Part shown: piece after piece, positions 1 to 6,017 of the stretch
Position numbering within the stretch: the stretch's first letter is position 1
Layout: every line of letters begins with the position of its first letter
Source of the DNA: DASYAN01 sp036501345
Lineage (GTDB): Bacteria; Chloroflexota; Ktedonobacteria; Ktedonobacterales; Ktedonobacteraceae
Length of the DNA stretch: 6,177 bases
Reading direction: 5' to 3'
Assembly (NCBI GenBank): GCA_036501345.1
Contig: DASYAN010000575.1
Location: forward strand, 1-6,177
Translations under genes and position numbers: made by a program
The notes under the pieces: generated by a model
What the model saw: only the letters and a program-made list of their open reading frames with translations
Told to the model about the DNA's origin: nothing
Database searches by the model: none

Positions 1-1
1 G

Positions 2-1624
2 AATGATCCCTCTCAATCAACCAATACAGTACCACAACGGCAGCCGGATCGCAAGAAGCATCGGCAAAATGTTCTACGAGCGGGATTAGCGGTTGTCGCA
101 GGAAGAGCTGCCGGGGCTATCAGCCGCCGCTTACACCTTGGCGGAGGTACAAGCGTTGTCGGCATAGTAGCTCAGCGCATCTACCCAGAGATCATTGAGC
201 ACATGGCTGCGCAGGTAGAACACGGGAGTGTCATTGTTACAGGAACGAACGGCAAAACGACGACCAGCGGTTTCATTGCCGCCATTTTGCGCGACAGCGG
301 GTTACGAGTATGGCACAACCGTGAAGGATCGAACCTGATGCGAGGTGTGGCCAGTTTGTTCGTCATCCGCGCCAAACCCAACGGCCGATTGCGCCGTTCA
401 GGGAAGAGAGCGATCTCGATCCTTGAAATAGATGAGGCCACAATTCCCCAGATCGTCAAGGTATTAGAGCCACGCGTCGCCGTATTTAACAACCTCTTTC
501 GAGACCAACTCGACCGTTATGGCGAAGTAGACAGCATCATTTCTCACTGGCGACAGGCCATCAGCCAGATGCCAGCAAGCACCACTCTCGTGCTCAACGC
601 TGATGATCCCTCAATTGCATGCCTGGGTACCGGCTTTAGTGGCAAAGTGCTCTACTATGGCATTGATGATCCTTCCCTAGATCTGCAAAAACAACAGGGA
701 GATAACGAACAATATCAAGTTAGCGATGCCCGTACCTGCTCAAAATGTGGTCATGAGTACACATACAGCCTTCGCTTCTATAGCCACATTGGACATTATC
801 ACTGTACTAACTGCGGACTACAACGCCCTCAACCAGACATACGAGTGATCCAGGTACAGCTCGACAGTTTTGACCACAATCGCATCACCATCGAATATAT
901 TGGCCAAAAGTATGAAATAATTGTTCCTCTACCGGGGCTCTATAACGCCTATAATGCTCTGGCCGCCATCACCGCATCCCTGGCAGTCAATACAGACTGG
1001 CAACCCATTATTACAGGCATTGAAAAATCAAAGCCAGCCTTTGGACGCGGTGAACTGATACAGGCCGAAGATAGAACCATACGCCTCCTGCTGGCAAAGA
1101 ATCCTACCGGATTTAATGAAGTGCTACGCACGCTCTTTAGCGAAGGTATAGCACGCCACATTCTCTTCATTTTAAATGACAATATCGCAGATGGCCAAGA
1201 TGTCTCCTGGATCTGGGATGTTGATTTCGAACGGGTCGTAGGCCATGCGCAAACCCTTGTTATATCGGGAACTCGTGCCTTAGATCTTGCCATACGTCTG
1301 AAATATGCTGGAATACCCCAGAAGAAAATGACTATCATCCCGCACATGCCATTAAAAAGTGAACGGGATAAGCGCCAGACACGCCAGCAAAGAGGAGCCC
1401 ACAAAAAACCAAAAGAGCGCCAGACATCTCCAGCTTCTGAGCCGATAAACTCTCAGATAGCCAGCAGCTACGGGCTCAAAAGCGCTTTAGATACTGCATT
1501 AAAGCAAACACCCGTTGGTGAAACTCTCTTTATTGTCCCTACGTATACAGGTTTACTAGTAGTGCATCGTGAGTTGGAACAACGCGGTTTAACTCCTCAC
1601 TTTTGGGAAGGAAAAGAAGTATGA
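2..1624 (+). CDS. murT: Lipid II isoglutaminyl synthase, ligase subunit MurT (5' partial)
   Basis: MurT is the Mur-ligase-like subunit that, with the glutaminase GatD, uses ATP and ammonia to amidate the D-Glu alpha-carboxyl of lipid II in the cytoplasm. The frame is open to the window edge, with no ATG, GTG or TTG before the ATG at 203. The 67 codons before that ATG encode typical MurT N-terminal sequence (SRRLHLGGGTS), so the true start lies outside the window. Counting from the ATG at 203, residues 14-21 are the P-loop GTNGKTTT, followed by EIDEAT and NLFRDQLDRYGE. A Cys4 zinc ribbon (C179, C182, C201, C204) interrupts the ligase domain, as is usual for MurT. The C-terminal DUF1727 domain has LLLAKNPTGFNEVLRTL and DVSWIWDVDFE (333-343); in characterised complexes an Asp from this domain completes the GatD catalytic triad. 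Residues about 385-424 are a basic, low-complexity insert. The stop overlaps the gatD start. The zinc ribbon and DUF1727 rule out MurE and folylpolyglutamate synthase. Confidence 0.95.
   Translation, partial: NDPSQSTNTVPQRQPDRKKHRQNVLRAGLAVVAGRAAGAISRRLHLGGGTSVVGIVAQRIYPEIIEHMAAQVEHGSVIVTGTNGKTTTSGFIAAILRDSGLRVWHNREGSNLMRGVASLFVIRAKPNGRLRRSGKRAISILEIDEATIPQIVKVLEPRVAVFNNLFRDQLDRYGEVDSIISHWRQAISQMPASTTLVLNADDPSIACLGTGFSGKVLYYGIDDPSLDLQKQQGDNEQYQVSDARTCSKCGHEYTYSLRFYSHIGHYHCTNCGLQRPQPDIRVIQVQLDSFDHNRITIEYIGQKYEIIVPLPGLYNAYNALAAITASLAVNTDWQPIITGIEKSKPAFGRGELIQAEDRTIRLLLAKNPTGFNEVLRTLFSEGIARHILFILNDNIADGQDVSWIWDVDFERVVGHAQTLVISGTRALDLAIRLKYAGIPQKKMTIIPHMPLKSERDKRQTRQQRGAHKKPKERQTSPASEPINSQIASSYGLKSALDTALKQTPVGETLFIVPTYTGLLVVHRELEQRGLTPHFWEGKEV
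1605..1612 (+). promoter_or_regulatory. Ribosome binding site of gatD
   Basis: GGGAAGGA lies inside the last murT codons, 8 nt before the ATG at 1621. It fixes the gatD start at 1621. An in-frame TTG at 1603 overlaps this site, has no Shine-Dalgarno of its own, and would add only six non-conserved residues. Confidence 0.75.
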
Positions 1625-2529
1625 GCGATGGTTTCACTCAGCCACTTACGTTGACACTGGGACATTTGTATCCAGATCAATTAAATTTATATGGCGACCG
1701 GGGCAATATCCTGACACTGCGCCGTCGCTGCCAGCTGAGAGGCATCGAACTACGAGTAGTTGGTCTGGGTATCGGCGATGCTCTTGCACCCGATGAGTAT
1801 GATATGCTATTCATTGGTGGGGGTCAGGACAAAGAGCAAGCCCCCGTTGCCCAGGATTTACATGAGATGAAAGGAATCGGTCTGTGGGCAGCAATTGAAG
1901 ACGATATGCCAGTACTTGCCGTTTGTGGTGGGTTCCAACTCTTAGCCCATTACTATCGTCCAGCAGAAGGACCAGATATGCAAGGTTTGGGGGTCTTTGA
2001 TGCCTGGACTATTCACAAAGGGGCACGCACTGCACGGTGTATAGGAGATATTGCTATTCGTTGGAATGGACAAACATTAGTCGGCTTCGAGAATCATGGA
2101 GGACGTACCTATCTGGGTACAGCCAAGCCGCTGGGAAAAGTCCTGAAAGGAAACGGTAACAATGCAGAGGATTATACCGAAGGTGCGATCTACCGCAACG
2201 CTTACGGTACCTACCTGCACGGTTCCCTGCTTCCAAAAAATCCACACTTTGCCGATTATTTGATTAAGCTAGCTCTGCAGCGCAAATACAGAAGCGAGTT
2301 CCGCACAGATCAAGGGACACCAGAAGAGTTCAATGGGCATATTCACATAGATCAAGTGCCCATGGACGATTCTCAGCAGTTAGAAAGAATACCAGATAAC
2401 GTAGGAGCACATCTTCTACCATTAGACGACTTATTAGAGTGGGAGGCTCATGCCTCTCTTCTGGAACGTTTGGGATTACATAGCGAGGTAATGGCAGTTC
2501 TGGCTGCTCAGCGTATGCGTAAAGGGTAA
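1621..2529 (+). CDS. gatD: Lipid II isoglutaminyl synthase, glutaminase subunit GatD
   Basis: GatD is a class I glutamine amidotransferase subunit (CobB/CobQ-like fold) that hydrolyses glutamine and passes ammonia to MurT for amidation of lipid II. The protein has 302 residues. The N-terminus has the family signature GHLYPDQLNLYGDRGN. The nucleophile elbow is AVCGGFQLL with catalytic C102. GFENHGGRTYLG lies around H159, and GTYLHG holds H200, the likely catalytic His. The CobQ/CobB-like motifs, shorter size and pairing with murT exclude cobyric acid synthase. The core ends near residue 224, where many relatives (about 240 residues) finish. Here a further 78 residues follow: a linker rich in charged residues and Gln, then a segment starting LLPLDDLLEWEAHASLLERLG, whose LDD-ALE-AH-like pattern recalls the short tails of some actinobacterial GatD proteins. 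ATGA overlap with murT indicates translational coupling and equal stoichiometry. Confidence 0.95.
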   Translation: MSDGFTQPLTLTLGHLYPDQLNLYGDRGNILTLRRRCQLRGIELRVVGLGIGDALAPDEYDMLFIGGGQDKEQAPVAQDLHEMKGIGLWAAIEDDMPVLAVCGGFQLLAHYYRPAEGPDMQGLGVFDAWTIHKGARTARCIGDIAIRWNGQTLVGFENHGGRTYLGTAKPLGKVLKGNGNNAEDYTEGAIYRNAYGTYLHGSLLPKNPHFADYLIKLALQRKYRSEFRTDQGTPEEFNGHIHIDQVPMDDSQQLERIPDNVGAHLLPLDDLLEWEAHASLLERLGLHSEVMAVLAAQRMRKG

Positions 2530-2548
2530 TGCATAGGTTTAGCTTGAT

Positions 2549-2556
2549 GGGGAAGG
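2549..2556 (+). promoter_or_regulatory. Ribosome binding site of the zinc-finger gene
   Basis: GGGGAAGG lies 4 nt before the ATG at 2561, which is close but usable. It sits in the 31-bp gap after the gatD stop. No promoter is evident in that gap, so transcription probably continues from murT-gatD. Confidence 0.6.
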
Positions 2557-2560
2557 CATA

Positions 2561-3199
2561 ATGAGTTTTGATCGTTCACAGGCTCGCTGCTCCTTTTGTG
2601 GCCGTCACACATCAGATGTCAAGCGTATGGTAGCGGGACCAGGAGCGGCATACATTTGCGATGAGTGCTTGCAGCTATGCAACGACATCTTACAAGATCC
2701 AATGCCTTTTTCAACTAGGGCATTGGAACTAGCATCACGTCCACCAATAGTCATCGCCGCTCCCCGCCCTCTGCTGGCACAGGAGCAACGAGACAAGCCT
2801 GATACAAGTGAACCGGTAAAAACTATCACCCTAGAACTAGAACAGAAACAAAATGGAATGACATTAATACTGCACCAACTGCAGTATTATCAGTCTTTCT
2901 TTGACCTGCTCTATATGTGGATTAGACCTCCGCTTCAGCCAGGATTCTCGTTTGTACCACGTATCATCTTTTTCCTCAAAGATACTACAGGAACACAGTG
3001 GGCAGGAGATAATGGAGGCGTCATTCTGGCACGACCTGACCTGACGAACGGACCCAATCAAGCTGTCTATCAGGGAAGCGCACGCTTCAGGCCCCTTCCA
3101 TCAAGCGAAGCTCGGATCCTAACAATCCGAGCAGCAGATCCACTCGGTCAATTCGATTCTCCACCATCCCAACCATGGCATTTTGAAGTCACTCTGTGA
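2561..3199 (+). CDS. ClpX-type C4 zinc-finger protein without AAA+ domain
   Basis: This is a 212-residue protein whose function I do not know. Residues 10-40 form a ClpX-type zinc-binding domain: CSFCGR (C10, C13) and ICDECLQLC (C33, C36), with the spacing seen at the ClpX N-terminus. In ClpX this domain dimerises and binds substrates or adaptors. No Walker A, Walker B or other AAA+ motif follows, so it is not ClpX. Residues about 45-85 are a Pro-rich linker. Residues about 85-212 look like a single beta-sandwich: alternating hydrophobic strands, FFLKDTTGTQW, a Gly/Asn-rich turn, and a closing strand HFEVTL. This pattern resembles small immunoglobulin-like domains, but I cannot name a family. 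No signal peptide or membrane segment is seen, so it is probably cytoplasmic. It is the third gene of the murT-gatD unit and is likely cotranscribed. A role as a Clp adaptor or protein-interaction module is only inference. Confidence 0.85.
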   Translation: MSFDRSQARCSFCGRHTSDVKRMVAGPGAAYICDECLQLCNDILQDPMPFSTRALELASRPPIVIAAPRPLLAQEQRDKPDTSEPVKTITLELEQKQNGMTLILHQLQYYQSFFDLLYMWIRPPLQPGFSFVPRIIFFLKDTTGTQWAGDNGGVILARPDLTNGPNQAVYQGSARFRPLPSSEARILTIRAADPLGQFDSPPSQPWHFEVTL

Positions 3200-3210
3200 G
3201 GATCGAAAAG

Positions 3211-3230
3211 AAGGGCGCAATAGGCCCCTT
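3211..3230 (-). terminator. Possible terminator between convergent genes
   Basis: Read on the minus strand, AAGGG, a 10-nt loop and CCCTT are followed by CTTTTC, a weak intrinsic-terminator shape about 75 nt beyond the hpf stop. On the plus strand the hairpin lies 12 nt after the zinc-finger gene but lacks a U-tract. An overlapping plus-strand alternative pairs GGCCC (3223-3227) with GGGCC (3244-3248) ahead of TTTT. The stems are only 5 bp, so this is tentative. Confidence 0.35.
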
Positions 3231-3304
3231 AGAACTGAAGCGAGGGCCATTTTGCACCCAAAGCAGGATCAAGAAATTTTGCTATCAAATACCTCTGTAC
3301 ATGT

Positions 3305-3931
3305 TTATACCATAACAGGTACTAATATCGCATATCCTCCATCATCCAGCTTATACATCACATTGACACTATCGCTCTCTTCATTAAAAAAGAGATAGAA
3401 AGAAGAGCCATCTTGCTCCATCTGCGCTATTGCCTCCTGATCGGTCATCGGCTTTGTAGGTGAGCGGCGAATTTCCATTACTCTGGACCAGATTTCCTCG
3501 TTACGTTCCTCCTCAACCGAGTCTGCGGTAAGAGAACCTTCCATCCCGTCCTCAGCCTCCTCTTCCAGAGACGTGAGTAAGCCAGCACGCGAAAGAGCCT
3601 GAACTTTGATAGGTGTTGTATGATGCCGACGTACTGTGGTTTGCCGATCTTTCTGGCGACCAAGTTGGACAACAACCTTATCGATCACGAGATCAAGGGC
3701 AGCAGTGGCGCTCACTGCGCTAACTTCACTGCGAATAGGGTGGATATTGCCAGAAAGAGCGAGTTGCATAGAATAACGATCACTGGCACTCCGTGTCTTC
3801 CCTTCAGCTACTGTCACTTCTATACGAGTATTCTCGCCAACTAAACGAGAGAGACGGCGTACTTTACGCTCAATTTGCTGGCGCAATTGTGAGGTAATAG
3901 ACATCTGTCTGCTTTTGATAACAATTTGCAT
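3305..3931 (-). CDS. hpf: Long-form ribosome hibernation promoting factor
   Basis: HPF binds the decoding region of the 30S subunit and silences ribosomes in stationary phase; the long form also pairs 70S ribosomes into 100S dimers through its C-terminal domain. The protein has 208 residues. Residues 1-100 are the S30AE/RaiA domain, beginning MQIVIKSRQMSIT and ending in a basic stretch (GRQKDRQTTVRRHH). Residues about 120-147 are an acidic linker (SLEEEAEDGMEG, EEERNEEIW). Residues 150-208 are the S30AE C-terminal dimerisation domain, with KPMTDQEAIAQMEQDGSSFYLF, then VNVMYKLDDGGYAILVP. The linker makes the protein slightly longer than the usual 180-190 residues. The ATG at 3931 is chosen because an ideal AGAGGAG precedes it and family homology starts there. 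It converges on the murT operon and lies downstream of the kinase gene, with its own promoter in the 198-bp gap. Confidence 0.95.
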   Translation of the reverse strand: MQIVIKSRQMSITSQLRQQIERKVRRLSRLVGENTRIEVTVAEGKTRSASDRYSMQLALSGNIHPIRSEVSAVSATAALDLVIDKVVVQLGRQKDRQTTVRRHHTTPIKVQALSRAGLLTSLEEEAEDGMEGSLTADSVEEERNEEIWSRVMEIRRSPTKPMTDQEAIAQMEQDGSSFYLFFNEESDSVNVMYKLDDGGYAILVPVMV

Positions 3932-3938
3932 AGTTCGT

Positions 3939-3945
3939 CTCCTCT
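3939..3945 (-). promoter_or_regulatory. Ribosome binding site of hpf
   Basis: Minus-strand AGAGGAG with 7-nt spacing to the ATG at 3931 is a near-ideal site. It excludes the in-frame upstream start at 3982, whose extra 17 residues (Arg-rich) run through this site and do not resemble HPF. Confidence 0.8.
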
Positions 3946-4027
3946 TTCCAGTCCTACAACAACGATATAACGAACGAAACAAAGCGGTTTGTCTGTCAAC
4001 AGCACCGACTTAACCACCTAATGCTTA

Positions 4028-4036
4028 ATTATACCA
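4028..4036 (-). promoter_or_regulatory. Extended -10 promoter for hpf
   Basis: The minus strand reads TGGTATAAT, a perfect extended -10 element (TGn plus TATAAT). Nothing resembling TTGACA sits 16-18 nt upstream (AGATCC and similar), which fits extended -10 promoters. Transcription would start near 4020, giving a leader of about 90 nt before the hpf ATG. It lies about 95 bp beyond the kinase stop, so hpf can be transcribed independently of the kinase. Confidence 0.6.
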
Positions 4037-4129
4037 TCAGATTGGGACAAGGATCTATAGGGTCTCATGCTTACTGATTTATCAAACTTTACCTGCGCAT
4101 GTTCTTTCACAACACTACACCTCCCACAT

Positions 4130-5794
4130 TTACGAGATGATATCAACACGATCCGGATTGATGCCGTTCCAGGTCGCTTGGCTGTTCTGGTTACCTGTGA
4201 CTCGCACTTTAAGGATGTGCTGGCCTGATGCTAACACCGGGCTGGTGTATAATAACGTATTTCCAGCTTCCGTAGGCGAGTAGAAATCCAGTGTTGTTTC
4301 AGACCCACCATCGATCGAGATGGCACCAATTCCATGGGGTGGACCAACCACCCCATAGAACTTGATCTGTGTTCCATTAAAGGCAATGGTCACGTCGTCA
4401 TTTATGGTATTGTCCCAGCTATTGCTGCCATCATAGGCATTGGGGGGATTGCCGCCGCAGCCGCCAGTACAATGTTGCCAACCATTGCCAACATAGTTGA
4501 ATTGGTCGGTGCCAGTGCCCTGGACGCTATCATCGATTGCTCTTATGTGGAGCACAACAGAGGGAGGCGTTAAAATAACTTGAGGAGTAGCCTTGGGAGG
4601 AGGAGTTGAGACAATCCGAGGAGTAAGATACAACGCTGTTGTCATAGGAGAGGCCAGCACAGTAGGTTGCATAACTGAAAAACCCTGGATTGTAGGAGAA
4701 GCAGTGGAGTGCGTCGAAACACGCGAAGAGGTGATGTTATACCAGAAGCGCACACTGGCTGCGAGCACAGCAGCCACGACCAGCAACACAAGCATGATTC
4801 GCCAGCTCTTGCTGGGACGTCGTAATGGCTGAGTAGGCAAGATCGGTTCAAGCGATGTTGGTATCTCATCAGGCTCTAGTAGCCTTTCTGAGGATAAGAA
4901 TGACAGTTTCAATATCGAAACATCATCATCTATTGACGAATCGTCCTTAGAGGCATCCCGCAAGGCATTTGCAAAGGCGGTGACATTTTCATACCGCTGG
5001 GCCCGATCCTTAGCCAGGGCTCTGAACACCACCTGCTCCATGGAAGGGGACAGACCAAGAACTCTCTCGCACAGCGAAGGAGGCGGAGCCAACACGTGCT
5101 GGGTACCGATCTGGATGGTGGAGCCAGTGAAGGGACATTCCCCACACAACCATTGGTAGGTCATGATCCCCAGGGCATACTGATCGCTAGCAAAATGGAC
5201 CTTACCTTCTAACATCTCCGGGGCCATATAGAGGATCGTACCAGTTATGGCGGTAGCAGCCTGCGTGTGCATGCTCTGAGCCACCAGAACGAGGCCAAAA
5301 TCGCTGAGCAGCGCCTGATCCTGGGCTCCAAGGAGGATATTCTCCGGTTTGACATCACGGTGAATCAACTGTTGCTGATGGGCATAATCCAATGCTGAAG
5401 CCATTTGTTGCACTAGGGGAACAATCTGTTCTAGCGGCACACGCATCCCTTCGGGAAAGCGCTGCCGCAGGGAACCATTGGGAGCATAATCCATCACGAG
5501 GAAAGGGGTTCCATTTTCGACTCCATAGTCAAGCACACGCACGATATGGGGATGGTCCAGTCTGGCAATGGTGCATGCCTCATTGAGAAAAGCTTTCACA
5601 GCCTTCTCGGGCAAGTGCACGTGTAACATCTTGATCGCGCTTTGCCTCTTGAGATAGATATGTTCGCCCAGATAGACATCGGCAAAGGCACCTCTGCCTA
5701 ACCAGCCAGTGAGGCGATAGTTCCCCACTTGTTCTCCCAATCGCCTCTCAGGATCAATACAAATAATATGCTCAAATTCATCAATATTTTCCAT
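4130..5794 (-). CDS. Transmembrane Ser/Thr kinase with galactose-binding-like ectodomain
   Basis: This 554-residue PknB-type membrane kinase appears intact. The cytoplasmic kinase domain (about 27-280) shows the Gly-rich loop GRGAFADV (33-40), catalytic Lys55 in AIKML, Glu72 of helix C, HRDVKPEN (145-152; D147, K149, N152), DFG (165-167), a Thr-rich activation loop and GT-LYMAPE (185-193). An acidic juxtamembrane stretch leads to one membrane helix at about 332-350. A Pro/Ser/Thr-rich stalk (355-412) follows, then a predicted extracellular beta-rich domain (413-554) with DDSVQGTGTDQFNYVG, HCTGGCGG (C442, C446, a possible disulfide), IDGGSETTLDFYSP and SGQHILKVRVTGNQN. This pattern recalls galactose-binding or carbohydrate-binding-module-like domains in Ktedonobacteria proteins; PASTA repeats are absent. 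The ligand is unknown. The ATG at 5794 is preferred because a Shine-Dalgarno precedes it; the open frame back to 5962 lacks one. No partner phosphatase gene is present in the window. Confidence 0.93.
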   Translation of the reverse strand: MENIDEFEHIICIDPERRLGEQVGNYRLTGWLGRGAFADVYLGEHIYLKRQSAIKMLHVHLPEKAVKAFLNEACTIARLDHPHIVRVLDYGVENGTPFLVMDYAPNGSLRQRFPEGMRVPLEQIVPLVQQMASALDYAHQQQLIHRDVKPENILLGAQDQALLSDFGLVLVAQSMHTQAATAITGTILYMAPEMLEGKVHFASDQYALGIMTYQWLCGECPFTGSTIQIGTQHVLAPPPSLCERVLGLSPSMEQVVFRALAKDRAQRYENVTAFANALRDASKDDSSIDDDVSILKLSFLSSERLLEPDEIPTSLEPILPTQPLRRPSKSWRIMLVLLVVAAVLAASVRFWYNITSSRVSTHSTASPTIQGFSVMQPTVLASPMTTALYLTPRIVSTPPPKATPQVILTPPSVVLHIRAIDDSVQGTGTDQFNYVGNGWQHCTGGCGGNPPNAYDGSNSWDNTINDDVTIAFNGTQIKFYGVVGPPHGIGAISIDGGSETTLDFYSPTEAGNTLLYTSPVLASGQHILKVRVTGNQNSQATWNGINPDRVDIIS

Positions 5795-5805
5795 AACGCA
5801 GGAAA

Positions 5806-5812
5806 CTCCTTT
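5806..5812 (-). promoter_or_regulatory. Ribosome binding site of the kinase gene
   Basis: Minus-strand AAAGGAG lies 11 nt before the ATG at 5794, a slightly long spacing with no closer alternative. It decides the start at 5794 over the in-frame ATG at 5962. Confidence 0.65.
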
Positions 5813-5827
5813 TATTCTTTTTATTCT
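5810..5827. repeat. Perfect 9-bp tandem repeat
   Basis: Two adjacent copies of TTTTATTCT occur (5810-5818 and 5819-5827). On the minus strand this reads AGAATAAAA twice, directly upstream of and merging with the kinase ribosome binding site. The A-rich, unstructured tract may aid ribosome loading, and copy-number slippage could alter leader spacing. Both ideas are inference. Confidence 0.6.
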
Positions 5828-5837
5828 ATTGAAACGG

Positions 5838-5860
5838 TGAGGAACCACCTCATTCGAGGT
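5838..5860 (-). promoter_or_regulatory. Mutually exclusive hairpins in the kinase leader
   Basis: On the minus strand, ACCTC-GAAT-GAGGT (5860-5847) forms a 5-bp hairpin with a 4-nt loop. The overlapping TGAGG-TGGTT-CCTCA (5852-5838) forms another 5-bp hairpin. The GAGG arm is shared, so only one can form at a time. They end 43 nt before the kinase start codon. They could be a small RNA switch, or half-sites of a DNA operator (GAGG/CCTC). No U-tract follows, so a terminator role is unlikely. Confidence 0.35.
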
Positions 5861-5984
5861 ACAGCCTTTCGCGACCGACTCAGGCAATTCCACAAATGGT
5901 CTTCCCTTTCCACGAACGATAAGCTCTGAACATTGCACTGTTCCATCTCTATGAACGAACATGCTAGAGTTTCATCACATAATT

Positions 5985-6017
5985 AGAGGGCCTTTCACAT
6001 CTGGGCTTCTTCCCTCT
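5985..6017 (-). terminator. Inverted repeat after the right-edge gene, possible terminator
   Basis: AGAGGG (5985-5990) and CCCTCT (6012-6017) form a 6-bp inverted repeat that begins within the stop codon of the gene at the right edge. On the minus strand, an inner GCC/GGC pairing can extend the stem after a bulge. The sequence following the hairpin is AATTATG, not a clear U-tract, so termination is uncertain. Confidence 0.3.

Noticed and set aside
1603..1620. TTG start adding six residues to GatD
   Set aside because: It overlaps the Shine-Dalgarno for the ATG at 1621 and adds non-conserved residues.
3183..3398. Plus-strand 71-codon open frame across the convergent intergenic region
   Set aside because: It starts inside the zinc-finger gene, overlaps the end of hpf on the other strand, has no ribosome binding site and encodes a low-complexity Ser/Leu/Thr-rich end.
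3932..3982. In-frame 17-residue extension of HPF
   Set aside because: The ideal ribosome binding site at 3939-3945 lies inside it, and HPF homology begins at the ATG at 3931.
4066..4101. GCATG/CATGC inverted repeat downstream of the kinase gene
   Set aside because: The arms are 5 bp with a 26-nt loop and no U-tract, so it is not supported as a terminator.
4018..4110. Minus-strand 30-codon frame starting GTG, with a GGGAGG about 9 nt upstream, between the kinase and hpf
   Set aside because: It is very short, has an unremarkable composition and overlaps the extended -10 promoter of hpf. Without conservation data it cannot be called a gene.
5795..5962. In-frame 56-residue N-terminal extension of the kinase
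   Set aside because: The ATG at 5962 has no Shine-Dalgarno, the extension runs through the A-rich repeat and the ribosome binding site for 5794, and it is not kinase-like.
5795..6015. Search for a kinase promoter upstream of 5794
   Set aside because: A TAGAAT on the minus strand is present near 5824-5829 but lacks a -35 at the right distance and an extended -10, so no promoter is called.
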